From: a virus
IMG/VR virus record: IMGVR_UViG_3300010151_000177
Location: 1 to 23,392 of that record
DNA: 23,392 nt
Direction: 5' to 3' (one strand)
The notes beneath the pieces are model-generated. The model did not search any database and was not told the origin of the DNA. It saw nothing but the letters and a program-made list of their open reading frames with translations. Both the position numbers and the translations under genes were made by a program. This document shows, in pieces, positions 1 through 6,003 of this stretch (position 1 is its first letter; every line of letters begins with the position of its first letter).

Positions 1-3
1 AAA

Positions 4-279
4 ATGAGTGAAAAATTTAAAAGTTTCAAATCTGAGTTAAAACAGTTAATGGAAAAGTATGGTGATACTTGTATTACATGCGAGTTGAGTGGAGAGGGAT
101 TTGGTCTTAAAGGTCAAGGTTGTTGGGGAGCCGGGTTGGGAGTTAATGTGGAAATGAGATTATCAATTACTGGTGAAGATGGTCACATAGAAGAACACGT
201 TATGGAAGAAGGTCAGTCTTGGTTAAGTGCAGAAGAATTAAAAAAAACATTATTTAGGCTTACAATACAATCAATATGA
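4..279 (+). CDS. Hypothetical protein, 91 aa
   Basis: Small protein of unknown function, opening with ATG three bases into the window. It is mixed in charge, with a Gly-rich centre (GEGFGLKGQGCWGAGLG, about residues 30-46) and two Cys near residues 23-27 that might suggest a beta-sheet core; no motif is recognised. The C-terminus is uncertain: the gene passes through a run of eight A (240-247), and if one A is skipped the reading frame instead continues as a plausible sequence (HYLGLQYNQYEYYGKAEASV) to a stop at 332-334. So the true protein may be about 110 aa and the annotated last dozen residues may be out of frame. It is the first gene in view and has no visible promoter within the window. 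Confidence 0.6.
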   Translation: MSEKFKSFKSELKQLMEKYGDTCITCELSGEGFGLKGQGCWGAGLGVNVEMRLSITGEDGHIEEHVMEEGQSWLSAEELKKTLFRLTIQSI

Positions 280-334
280 ATACTATGGAAAAGCAGAAGC
301 AAGTGTAGTTCACATTGCAAGGAGAGACATGTAA

Positions 335-577
335 GAGTATTTAAAACCAAAAAGAAAAGCAGAACGAGAGTTTTACAATGATAATAAATGGGGATTTACT
401 ATTGGTATTGAATATTCACCAATCCTTTGGACTCTTGGGTGGAATAATGGTTTTACCAAAGGTAGTTCTAGGTATGAAAGTTACATAGTTGGAATGAAAG
501 ATGTTAATACCAAAGAAACTCGTAGGTTGAATGCCGAATTAGGGTTACGTAATATTAATATGAAACACTCAAAATAA
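335..577 (+). pseudogene. Gene remnant or start-less ORF after an in-frame TAA
   Basis: This frame encodes about 80 protein-like residues (for example FTIGIEYSPILWTLGWNN, then an Arg/Lys-rich tail ending MKHSK) but has no ATG near its beginning. It directly follows the stop TAA at 332-334, and the stretch before that stop (242-331) is open in the same frame, so 242-577 is one open frame broken by a single TAA. The aromatic- and glycine-rich composition looks coding rather than random. Possible readings are a decayed gene, a sequencing error, or a non-ATG start. The overlapping ATG ORF at 378-488 in another frame is less convincing. Confidence 0.35.
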
Positions 578-626
578 GTATTTTAATAAAAATATTTTAA
601 TATTTAGATTAAAGGGTAATTGTATT

Positions 627-881
627 ATGAAACAACTTGGCGATATAGTATATGAATTAGTTGATAATTTAATAGAACATATTGATACATTAAATCATAA
701 ATCTACAGATTTAGAAAATAGTATATTGAATGATGATAATGAAGCCAGTATACTTTTTAAAAAAGGTTTGATAAAGGTTTATAAAGATGAGGCTAATACG
801 TTAGCTTGTTTATTAAAAGAAATTATGAATGAGTTTATAGTTAATCACATTCAATCAAATAGTAAAGATTATAGTTCTTAG
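627..881 (+). CDS. Hypothetical helical acidic protein, 84 aa
   Basis: Small, largely alpha-helical protein of unknown function. It is rich in Leu, Ile, Asp, Glu and Asn with heptad-like spacing (YELVDNLIEHIDTLNHK near the N-terminus, and ANTLACLLKEIMNEF near residues 57-71), suggesting a helical bundle or coiled coil. No catalytic motif is visible. The start is supported by a purine-rich AAAGGG 11 nt upstream. Its stop lies 6 nt before the 5' end of the tmRNA, so it may share a transcript with the RNA genes. The upstream gap (578-626) is nearly pure A/T and shows no clear promoter. Confidence 0.65.
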   Translation: MKQLGDIVYELVDNLIEHIDTLNHKSTDLENSILNDDNEASILFKKGLIKVYKDEANTLACLLKEIMNEFIVNHIQSNSKDYSS

Positions 882-887
882 AAATAT

Positions 888-1213
888 GGGGATGACTGGA
901 ATTGACATGATGATGGCAATAGTAAGTTCAGTAAGGGTGATGACCTACATCAACCGTTTAAGTGGAAACACTTCTCTTGCGATGGCTGCCTAGTAGGTAA
1001 GTAACGCGCACCATACTACTGAGTATGCTTGTAGGTGGGTTAGGTGTAAAAGGAAGCAGATGGTATGATAAGGTAATGATAGAAAACCGCCAAACACCCT
1101 ATTGTTTGTAAATCCTATCAGTTTTGGAAGTTTAGAAAAACTTATCCTATGATACTGTAAAATGCTTATTATGAAAACATAAATGGACGTGGGTTCGACT
1201 CCCACCATCTCCA
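888..1213 (+). ncRNA. ssrA: tmRNA (transfer-messenger RNA), one-piece
   Basis: tmRNA rescues stalled ribosomes: alanyl-tmRNA enters the A site and a short internal frame adds a degradation tag. Seen here: the 5' acceptor strand GGGGATG (888-894) pairs with CATCTCC (1206-1212), including a G3.U wobble, the alanyl-tRNA synthetase identity element. The D-like segment CTGGAATTGAC matches the conserved tmRNA start. The T arm is GTGGG (1189-1193), loop TTCGACT, CCCAC (1201-1205), preceded by the conserved GGAC. A PK1-like hairpin (936-955) stands before the tag frame. With the conserved A at -4 (960), the resume codon is GGA at 964 and the tag reads GNTSLAMAA followed by two TAG stops (991-996). 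The ending AMAA fits Clp-protease degrons. CCA is not encoded. At about 326 nt it is slightly short but complete. Confidence 0.93.
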
Positions 1214-1219
1214 CAAAAG

Positions 1220-1291
1220 TGCAGGATAGAGCAGCGGTAGCTCACAAGGCTCATAACCTTGAGGTCGAGGGTTCGATTCCCTCTCCTGCCA
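1220..1291 (+). tRNA. tRNA-Met(CAT), initiator-like
   Basis: A full cloverleaf folds by eye. Acceptor: 1221-1226 pairs with 1284-1289, with a U1-C72 mismatch (1220/1290). D stem GAGC/GCTC (1229-1232/1240-1243), anticodon stem CAAGG/CCTTG (1245-1249/1257-1261), loop CTCATAA with anticodon CAT at 1252-1254, variable loop AGGTC, T stem GAGGG/CCCTC with loop TTCGATT, discriminator A. CCA is not encoded. The unpaired 1:72 position and the A11:U24 pair are hallmarks of bacterial initiator tRNA, and the segment GAGCAGC...GGTAGCTC...GGCTCATAACC closely resembles tRNA-fMet. However, the three G:C anticodon-stem pairs of initiators are reduced to two here (29:41 is A-U). It lies 6 nt after the tmRNA, so co-transcription and processing are likely. 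Confidence 0.92.
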
Positions 1292-1310
1292 CAATTGTTA
1301 ATAAAAACAA

Positions 1311-1589
1311 ATGCATATGAATTGGGATAGTATAGATTTAACAACAAAAATTAAATGGTTGGGACGACTGATGAGTAATTGCACAGAGGGTACTTTTGAA
1401 ACCCAAGATTCCCACATAGTTCGAGCTCTTATTACTGGTTCTGAAAATGCATATACACATGAAGATTTAAGATTTGATATGAAAAATGGTCATTGGAAGT
1501 TTTTAAGATATACTTGGGAAACTGCTATTAAGAACCAAAAAAACAATGATGTAATATCTCAGATTAAAAACCGCTACAAATATAAATAA
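1311..1589 (+). CDS. Hypothetical protein, 92 aa
   Basis: Small protein of unknown function with many Trp (WDS, KWLGR, HWKF, YTWET) and a basic C-terminus (NRYKYK). The middle (residues about 30-60) reads as a mixed helix/strand region. There are two in-frame ATGs, at 1311 and 1317; the second gives MNWDSIDL and is equally plausible, since neither has a clear Shine-Dalgarno sequence. It starts 20 nt after the tRNA. I do not recognise the family. The coding end contains TATAAATA only because of the Tyr-Lys-stop codons. Confidence 0.6.
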   Translation: MHMNWDSIDLTTKIKWLGRLMSNCTEGTFETQDSHIVRALITGSENAYTHEDLRFDMKNGHWKFLRYTWETAIKNQKNNDVISQIKNRYKYK

Positions 1590-1603
1590 TCCAACCAAAA
1601 AAA

Positions 1604-1694
1604 CTTTAACAAAATCTTAACATATTAAATTAGGAATTTCAACTGGAATTTCGTATCTTTAAGTATAGGAAGTGGGGAAGTTGTGAGATGAGGG
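1604..1694 (+). promoter_or_regulatory. Repeated promoter and 5' leader, copy 1
   Basis: First of three near-identical upstream elements (others at 2227 and 4438). The -7 box TATCTTTA (1654-1661) fits the Bacteroidota consensus TAnnTTTG except for its last base; the -33 region here is TTAG (1630-1633), 20 nt away. Just downstream comes a conserved leader, AGGAAGTGGGGAAG then TTGTGAGATG, ending at 1690. That ATG opens a 9-codon frame (1688-1717, MRGFLKIKN) which stops 3 nt before the kinase start at 1721, an arrangement that could couple translation. The A/T-rich upstream part (TTAACAAAATCTTAACATATTA) is shared with copy 3. Confidence 0.7.
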
Positions 1695-1720
1695 GATTCT
1701 TAAAAATTAAAAATTGAAAA

Positions 1721-2182
1721 ATGAAACAGATTATATTAACAGCGGGTTTACCAGGTGCAGGGAAAACTACAACATTGAAAAAATCCGAGTATAAGGATTT
1801 TCCAGTCGTTGACCCAGATGAGGTCAAAAAAACTCTACCGGGTTATGACCCCAAAAATCCACATTTGGTTCATGCAGAATCATTGAAGATTGCAAGGGAA
1901 ACTCATTTGATGTTTCTTGCAATGGGTACATCTTTTGTAGTAGATGGTACTGGTACTAATGTTGAAAAATACATTGGTTGGATAAACGAGGCTAAAGAAT
2001 TGGAGTATGAGGTGGTGTTACTCTACATAAAAGTAAAAGTTGCCACAAGTCTCGAACGAAATGCTCAACGAGAGCGACAAGTCAAAGTAAGTGTTATCAG
2101 AGAAAAGGCGTTGGTGATAAACCAAAGTACAAAACTACTTGGTTCATTATGTGATAAGTTCATAACGGTTGAAAATGATTAA
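1721..2182 (+). CDS. P-loop kinase, AAA_33 / zeta-toxin-like
   Basis: A 153-aa nucleotide-binding protein. The Walker A motif GLPGAGKTT spans residues 9-17 right at the N-terminus, followed by VVDPDEVKK (29-37), where zeta-type and polynucleotide kinases carry an Asp for substrate/Mg binding, HAES (51-54), the strand VVDGTG (73-78), and an Arg-rich lid (RNAQRERQ, 113-120). This order is typical of small P-loop phosphotransferases (AAA_33, zeta toxin, T4 PseT kinase domain). The substrate cannot be read from the sequence; nucleic acid 5' ends, a nucleotide or a sugar nucleotide are all possible. It lacks a phosphatase domain. It is the first of three genes sharing the repeated promoter/leader. 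No antitoxin-like gene is adjacent, which argues against a classical toxin pair. Confidence 0.8.
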   Translation: MKQIILTAGLPGAGKTTTLKKSEYKDFPVVDPDEVKKTLPGYDPKNPHLVHAESLKIARETHLMFLAMGTSFVVDGTGTNVEKYIGWINEAKELEYEVVLLYIKVKVATSLERNAQRERQVKVSVIREKALVINQSTKLLGSLCDKFITVEND

Positions 2183-2226
2183 CCGTTATTTAGAATCATT
2201 ATGTATTAAAAAAACTTATCAAAAAA

Positions 2227-2290
2227 TTTTGAATTGTCACCGGAATTTCGTATCTTTATATTGTAGGAAGTGGGGGAGTTGTGAGATGGG
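2227..2290 (+). promoter_or_regulatory. Repeated promoter and 5' leader, copy 2
   Basis: Second copy. TTTTG (2227-2231) and TATCTTTA (2251-2258) are separated by 19 nt, a good Bacteroidota sigma-A-type promoter. The conserved leader TAGGAAGTGGGGGAG then TTGTGAGATG runs from 2264 to 2288. The ATG at 2286 opens a six-codon frame (MGGVIH) ending with TAA at 2304-2306, 17 nt before the start of the VWA gene. The upstream TTAACA-rich arm of copies 1 and 3 is not clearly present here. Confidence 0.75.
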
Positions 2291-2323
2291 GGGAGTTATT
2301 CATTAAAAGTTAAAAATTAAATT

Positions 2324-4405
2324 ATGACAAAAAACAAATATTCTAGTTACTGGATTGATTCTGATTTCTTCAATCCAAATACAGTTCACGATGACGATAA
2401 TTCAAAAAAGTCATCTGATTTAATGGCGTTATCCTCGTATAAACGAGCGATATCTAATTTTGTTAATATCGTAACAAACAAAAATATAGATGTCAAATTT
2501 CGGACAAGTGGTGATTCCTATACAGATGGGAACACTGTTACTATTTCAAGTAAGATTAATGAATCGGATTTTGACCCAATCGTTGGATTGGCTCTTCACG
2601 AAGGTTCTCATATTAAACTTACTGATTTTAGTATTTTGAAAAGATTGATGGCTGATGATTTTGAATATCCTATTGATGGTAACTATTTGAAATCAATAAA
2701 CAAAAAGTATGGTTCAACGGTTGACCATTTTGCTAATTACTACATAAGAGGTAAGGTTAAAGATTTGGTAAATGTAATTGAGGATAGAAGAATTGATTAT
2801 TACATATACACTACTTCTCCTGGGTATAAAGGGTATTACCACTCAATGTACAAAAAATATTTCCATTCAAAAATAATTGATAAAGGATTGAAATCCTCTG
2901 AACATCGTACTGATGATTGGGAATCTTACTTGTTTCGTATTATCAATATCACAAATGAAAATCGTGATTTAGATGCTCTTCCAAAACTTAGAGAAGTTTG
3001 GAATCTAATTGATATTAGAAACATTGGTAGATTAAAAAATACTACTGAAGTATACAAAATGGCTTGTGAAATTTTCAAAATTGTTGAAGATTCATTACCA
3101 ACACCCGAGAAAAGTGATAAAGACGAAAACGAAGGTGAAGGTGGTGGTGGTGAAGGTGGTGATGGTACTAATGATTCTGAATCTGATGATTCTAATGGTG
3201 GTGGTACTGATGGTTTTCAAAATACTAGTGATGATTCCAATAGTGAAAGTGGTGAAAACAAACAAGATTCTATGGGTGAGGATGATTCCAAAGGTGACGC
3301 TGAAGGGAATGATTCAAAAACCAACAAAGGTGATGGTGAGTTATCGCCAAGACAAAAGAAAATGTTAGAAAACGCCATTAAGAAACAAAAGAAATTCCAA
3401 GATGGTGATATCTCTAAAAAAAGAGTTTCTAACGCTGATAATAAAAAAATAGATGTATTATCAAACGCCGGGATTGAATCCAAGATGGCGGGTGAGGGTT
3501 ATGAATCTAATAGTTATTGGCATAAAAACAAAAAAACTGCAGTTATTGTAGTTCGTAAGTTTACAAAACAATTGATAGAATCTGATATTTTGGATATAAC
3601 TACTAACTACAAGTGGGGGTTTGAAAAAAATGAGGAAGCAGTATCCAAAGGTATTCAGTTGGGAACTATGTTAGGTCGTAGATTAAAAGTTAGGTCTGAG
3701 GAACGTTCTTTGACTACACCACGAATGAAAAGTGGTAAAATATCACCAAGACTGATACACGAATTGGGAATGGGTAATACTCAAATATTTGACCATACTA
3801 TTATTAATAGACATAAACCAACTTTGATTCATATTTCAATAGATGCAAGTTCATCAATGGGTGGAACACTATGGTTGAACTCACAAAGTTCAGCGATTGC
3901 AATTGCAAAAGCCGCTTCAATGACAAACAATATGGATGTTGTTATATCATATAGAGGTACTAAATGTGACAATCGTACAGTTAATCCACTTGTATTGATA
4001 GCGTATGATTCAAGAGTTGATAAGTTTTCAAAAATACCACAGTTGTTCAAACATATCAGACCGAGTGGTTGTACACCAGAGGGGTTATGTTTTGAAGCTA
4101 TCATGGATGAGTTATCAAGTGTAAATAGAAATACAGATACATTCTTTATTAACTTCTCAGATGGTTATCCTGGATTTAGTAATTCAGATATAGATTATGG
4201 TGGACTTCCCGCTGTTGAACATACAGCAAAACAAGTTAAGAAAATCGTTAAATCCGGAGTTAAAGTTTTATCTTACTTCCTACATGGTGAATATTCTAGA
4301 GGTGGTGGTGAAAACTTCAAAAGAATGTATGGTAAATCTGCTAAGGATGTTGATGTTACCAATTTATTACAATTAACTAAAACCTTGAATAAATTGTTTG
4401 AATAA
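2324..4405 (+). CDS. CobT-like VWA protein with HExxH motif
   Basis: A 693-aa protein with three parts. Residues about 1-250 carry LALHEGSHIKLTD with an HExxH zincin-type motif (H92-E93-H96) and, downstream, NVIEDRRID (150-158), the arrangement of gluzincin-like metal sites and also seen in CobT-like proteins. Residues about 258-345 form a low-complexity linker of Asp, Glu, Gly, Ser and Asn. The C-terminal part is a von Willebrand A domain with a complete MIDAS: DASSS (D507, S509, S511), T584 in GCTPEG, and D613 in FSDGYPG. In bacteria such proteins partner MoxR-type AAA+ ATPases (CobS-CobT, RavA-ViaA types), and the next gene is exactly that ATPase. I infer a metal-dependent remodelling or chaperone role rather than cobalt chelation. 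It has its own promoter/leader copy and no overlap with its neighbours. Confidence 0.85.
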   Translation: MTKNKYSSYWIDSDFFNPNTVHDDDNSKKSSDLMALSSYKRAISNFVNIVTNKNIDVKFRTSGDSYTDGNTVTISSKINESDFDPIVGLALHEGSHIKLTDFSILKRLMADDFEYPIDGNYLKSINKKYGSTVDHFANYYIRGKVKDLVNVIEDRRIDYYIYTTSPGYKGYYHSMYKKYFHSKIIDKGLKSSEHRTDDWESYLFRIINITNENRDLDALPKLREVWNLIDIRNIGRLKNTTEVYKMACEIFKIVEDSLPTPEKSDKDENEGEGGGGEGGDGTNDSESDDSNGGGTDGFQNTSDDSNSESGENKQDSMGEDDSKGDAEGNDSKTNKGDGELSPRQKKMLENAIKKQKKFQDGDISKKRVSNADNKKIDVLSNAGIESKMAGEGYESNSYWHKNKKTAVIVVRKFTKQLIESDILDITTNYKWGFEKNEEAVSKGIQLGTMLGRRLKVRSEERSLTTPRMKSGKISPRLIHELGMGNTQIFDHTIINRHKPTLIHISIDASSSMGGTLWLNSQSSAIAIAKAASMTNNMDVVISYRGTKCDNRTVNPLVLIAYDSRVDKFSKIPQLFKHIRPSGCTPEGLCFEAIMDELSSVNRNTDTFFINFSDGYPGFSNSDIDYGGLPAVEHTAKQVKKIVKSGVKVLSYFLHGEYSRGGGENFKRMYGKSAKDVDVTNLLQLTKTLNKLFE

Positions 4406-4437
4406 TGAAAAAAAAGTCAAGTGTAACTTTAACGTTT

Positions 4438-4530
4438 CCTTAACAAAACCTTAACATATTACATTTGACTTTCTCACTGGAATTTCGTATCTTTATATTG
4501 TAGGAAGTGGGGAAGTTGTGAGATGAGAAA
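4438..4530 (+). promoter_or_regulatory. Repeated promoter and 5' leader, copy 3
   Basis: Third copy and the best promoter: TTTG (4464-4467), 20 nt, TATCTTTA (4488-4495). The leader TAGGAAGTGGGGAAG then TTGTGAGATG ends at 4525 and is identical to that of copy 1 from AGGAAG onward. The ATG at 4523 opens a five-codon frame (MRKNN) ending with TAG at 4538-4540, 47 nt before the ATPase gene. The upstream arm (CCTTAACAAAACCTTAACAT) closely matches copy 1. Confidence 0.75.
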
Positions 4531-4587
4531 AAATAATTAGTTAAAACATTGAAAATTAATAGTTAAACATTTAAAATTTTATATATT

Positions 4588-5871
4588 ATGGCAAAATCAC
4601 AGAAGTTTGTATTTTTGAAAGTTGAAAGATTGGACAACAGAGATTTAATTCTTGTTGATTCAGTTGGAAACAAATTTATCATTCCTGAGATGAATGATAA
4701 AAGTACGTCACTCTATAAACGTGGAGTGGCAGCGGCTAACGCTCCGCATAAATGGTGTTTTAAAGTTAGGGTTTGTGGGAATCTCACAGATGGGATAATT
4801 AAGGTTAACCGAGTTCCCGCTGAAAAGTTTAATGAGGCAGAACCCGTTACTAATTTTAATAAACCAAATGGTGGAATTGAAAAATGGAGAATGGGTAATA
4901 CTAATACATCAAACAAAAAAGTAGAATCAGTCGCAGCTCCGGTTGGTGAGGAATTTATGAATTTTATTCATACTGAGGCAAAAGACCTCAAACCACGAAT
5001 GTTGTTTATGACAGAATTGAAATGGAAATATCTTATCCGTAACATATTACGTGGTAAAAATATTATGATGACTGGACCAAGTGGTTGTGGAAAAACAATG
5101 GCGGCTAAAGCGGCTGCAAATTCCATTGAGGGTTACAATATGGAAATCTTCAACTTAGGTTCTACTCAAGACCCTCGTATAACACTGATTGGAAACACTC
5201 AGTTTGATACTAAAAAAGGAACGGTGTTCAACCAAAGTCCTTTTGTGAAAGCGATTCAAACTCCGAATATGGTTGTTGTTCTTGATGAACTTTCAAGGGC
5301 TCACCCAGAGGCTCACAATATTCTTATGAGTGTCTTGGATGATGGTCAAAGATATTTGAGAATTGATGAGGCTAGTGATTCACCAATAATCAAAGTAGCA
5401 GAGGGTGTTTCCTTTATCGCTTCCGCCAACATAGGAAATGAATATACTGCAACTCGTCAATTGGATAGAGCTATCGTTGATAGGTTCACTATCATAGAAA
5501 TGGATACTCTTACCATGGAAGAGGAAACTAAACTACTTAATATGATGTATCCATCAGTTGATGAAGAGGTTTTAGAAAATGTGGCTGAAATTACTTCAAT
5601 GACTAGAGGTGAGGTTAAAAAAGATGTTCCAAAACTAACGAATAGTATTTCAACTCGTTCCGCTGTTGAGATTGGTTCATTACTTTATGATGGGTTCTCA
5701 TTAGAAGAAGCTGCAGAAATTACAATTTATCCTTTGTTTGATGAAAGTGGTGGGGCTGAATCTGAAAGAACATACATTAAACAATATGTTCAAAAGTTTG
5801 TTTCATCACCTGAAAATGATGATTTATTTAATACTGAAAATGACGATTTAACAAATCCGTTTAATACCTAA
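4588..5871 (+). CDS. MoxR/CobS-type AAA+ ATPase
   Basis: A 427-aa AAA+ ATPase. The N-terminal ~110 residues are a separate, probably beta-rich region of unknown role. The ATPase core follows: Walker A GPSGCGKT (163-170), Walker B VVVLDELSRA (D233, E234), sensor-1 ASANIGNEY (N281), and LDRAIVDRF with R294 and R299 as likely arginine-finger/sensor residues. The order and the ANxGNEYxxTRxLDxAxxDRF signature are typical of MoxR/CobS ATPases; CobS-like genes are known in T4-like cyanophages. Together with the upstream VWA protein it makes an ATPase-VWA pair expected to remodel or insert cofactors into a target protein. The acidic tail repeats ENDDL twice (416-424), possibly a partner-docking segment. 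A hairpin terminator follows 15 nt after the stop. Confidence 0.88.
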   Translation: MAKSQKFVFLKVERLDNRDLILVDSVGNKFIIPEMNDKSTSLYKRGVAAANAPHKWCFKVRVCGNLTDGIIKVNRVPAEKFNEAEPVTNFNKPNGGIEKWRMGNTNTSNKKVESVAAPVGEEFMNFIHTEAKDLKPRMLFMTELKWKYLIRNILRGKNIMMTGPSGCGKTMAAKAAANSIEGYNMEIFNLGSTQDPRITLIGNTQFDTKKGTVFNQSPFVKAIQTPNMVVVLDELSRAHPEAHNILMSVLDDGQRYLRIDEASDSPIIKVAEGVSFIASANIGNEYTATRQLDRAIVDRFTIIEMDTLTMEEETKLLNMMYPSVDEEVLENVAEITSMTRGEVKKDVPKLTNSISTRSAVEIGSLLYDGFSLEEAAEITIYPLFDESGGAESERTYIKQYVQKFVSSPENDDLFNTENDDLTNPFNT

Positions 5872-5885
5872 ATGTTTTAACTATT

Positions 5886-5916
5886 GGTAATCCTCTAAAT
5901 GGGGGGTTACCTTTTT
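5886..5916 (+). terminator. Rho-independent terminator after the AAA+ gene
   Basis: Stem 5886-5894 (GGTAATCCT) pairs with 5903-5911 (GGGGTTACC with one further G), containing three G.U pairs, with an 8-nt loop and a TTTTT tract (5912-5916). It closes the kinase-VWA-ATPase region. Confidence 0.75.
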
Positions 5917-5920
5917 AAAC

Positions 5921-5956
5921 AATATCTATATTTATGATTTGATAATCATAGATATT
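5921..5956 (+). other. Long AT-rich inverted repeat in the intergenic gap
   Basis: AATATCTAT (5921-5929) is the exact reverse complement of ATAGATATT (5948-5956), and nested inside ATGATT (5934-5939) matches AATCAT (5944-5949, partly overlapping the outer arm). It lies between the terminator and the next gene. It could be an operator, a second weak terminator or a processing hairpin; there is no T-run after it. The rest of the gap to 6003 holds no clear promoter. Confidence 0.4.
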
Positions 5957-6003
5957 TTATTACAGGCTTGAATTTACTAATTTTATAAAAAAGGATTTAA
6001 ACA

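Noticed and set aside
378-488. Short ATG frame of 36 codons
   Set aside because: It runs out of frame with a longer, more protein-like stretch in the same place and has no ribosome-binding site.
990-1347. Minus-strand ORFs of 74 and 66 aa
   Set aside because: They lie across the tmRNA and tRNA genes, whose folds explain the sequence; the encoded peptides are low-quality and no other gene is on this strand.
1581-1588. TATAAATA as a late promoter
   Set aside because: It is formed by Tyr-Lys-stop codons at the end of a gene, and the next gene has its own strong promoter unit.
1721-2182. Zeta-type toxin-antitoxin module
   Set aside because: The P-loop kinase motifs fit, but no epsilon-like antitoxin gene is adjacent and each neighbour has its own promoter.
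3110-3350. Repetitive GGTGATGAT-like DNA as a tandem repeat or array
   Set aside because: It is low-complexity coding sequence for the Asp/Gly/Ser linker of the VWA protein; no regular unit or spacer structure.
2324-5871. Cobaltochelatase (vitamin B12) function for the VWA-ATPase pair
   Set aside because: Only the general CobS/CobT architecture is present; no large chelatase subunit or corrin pathway gene is seen, and phage homologues are widely misnamed this way.
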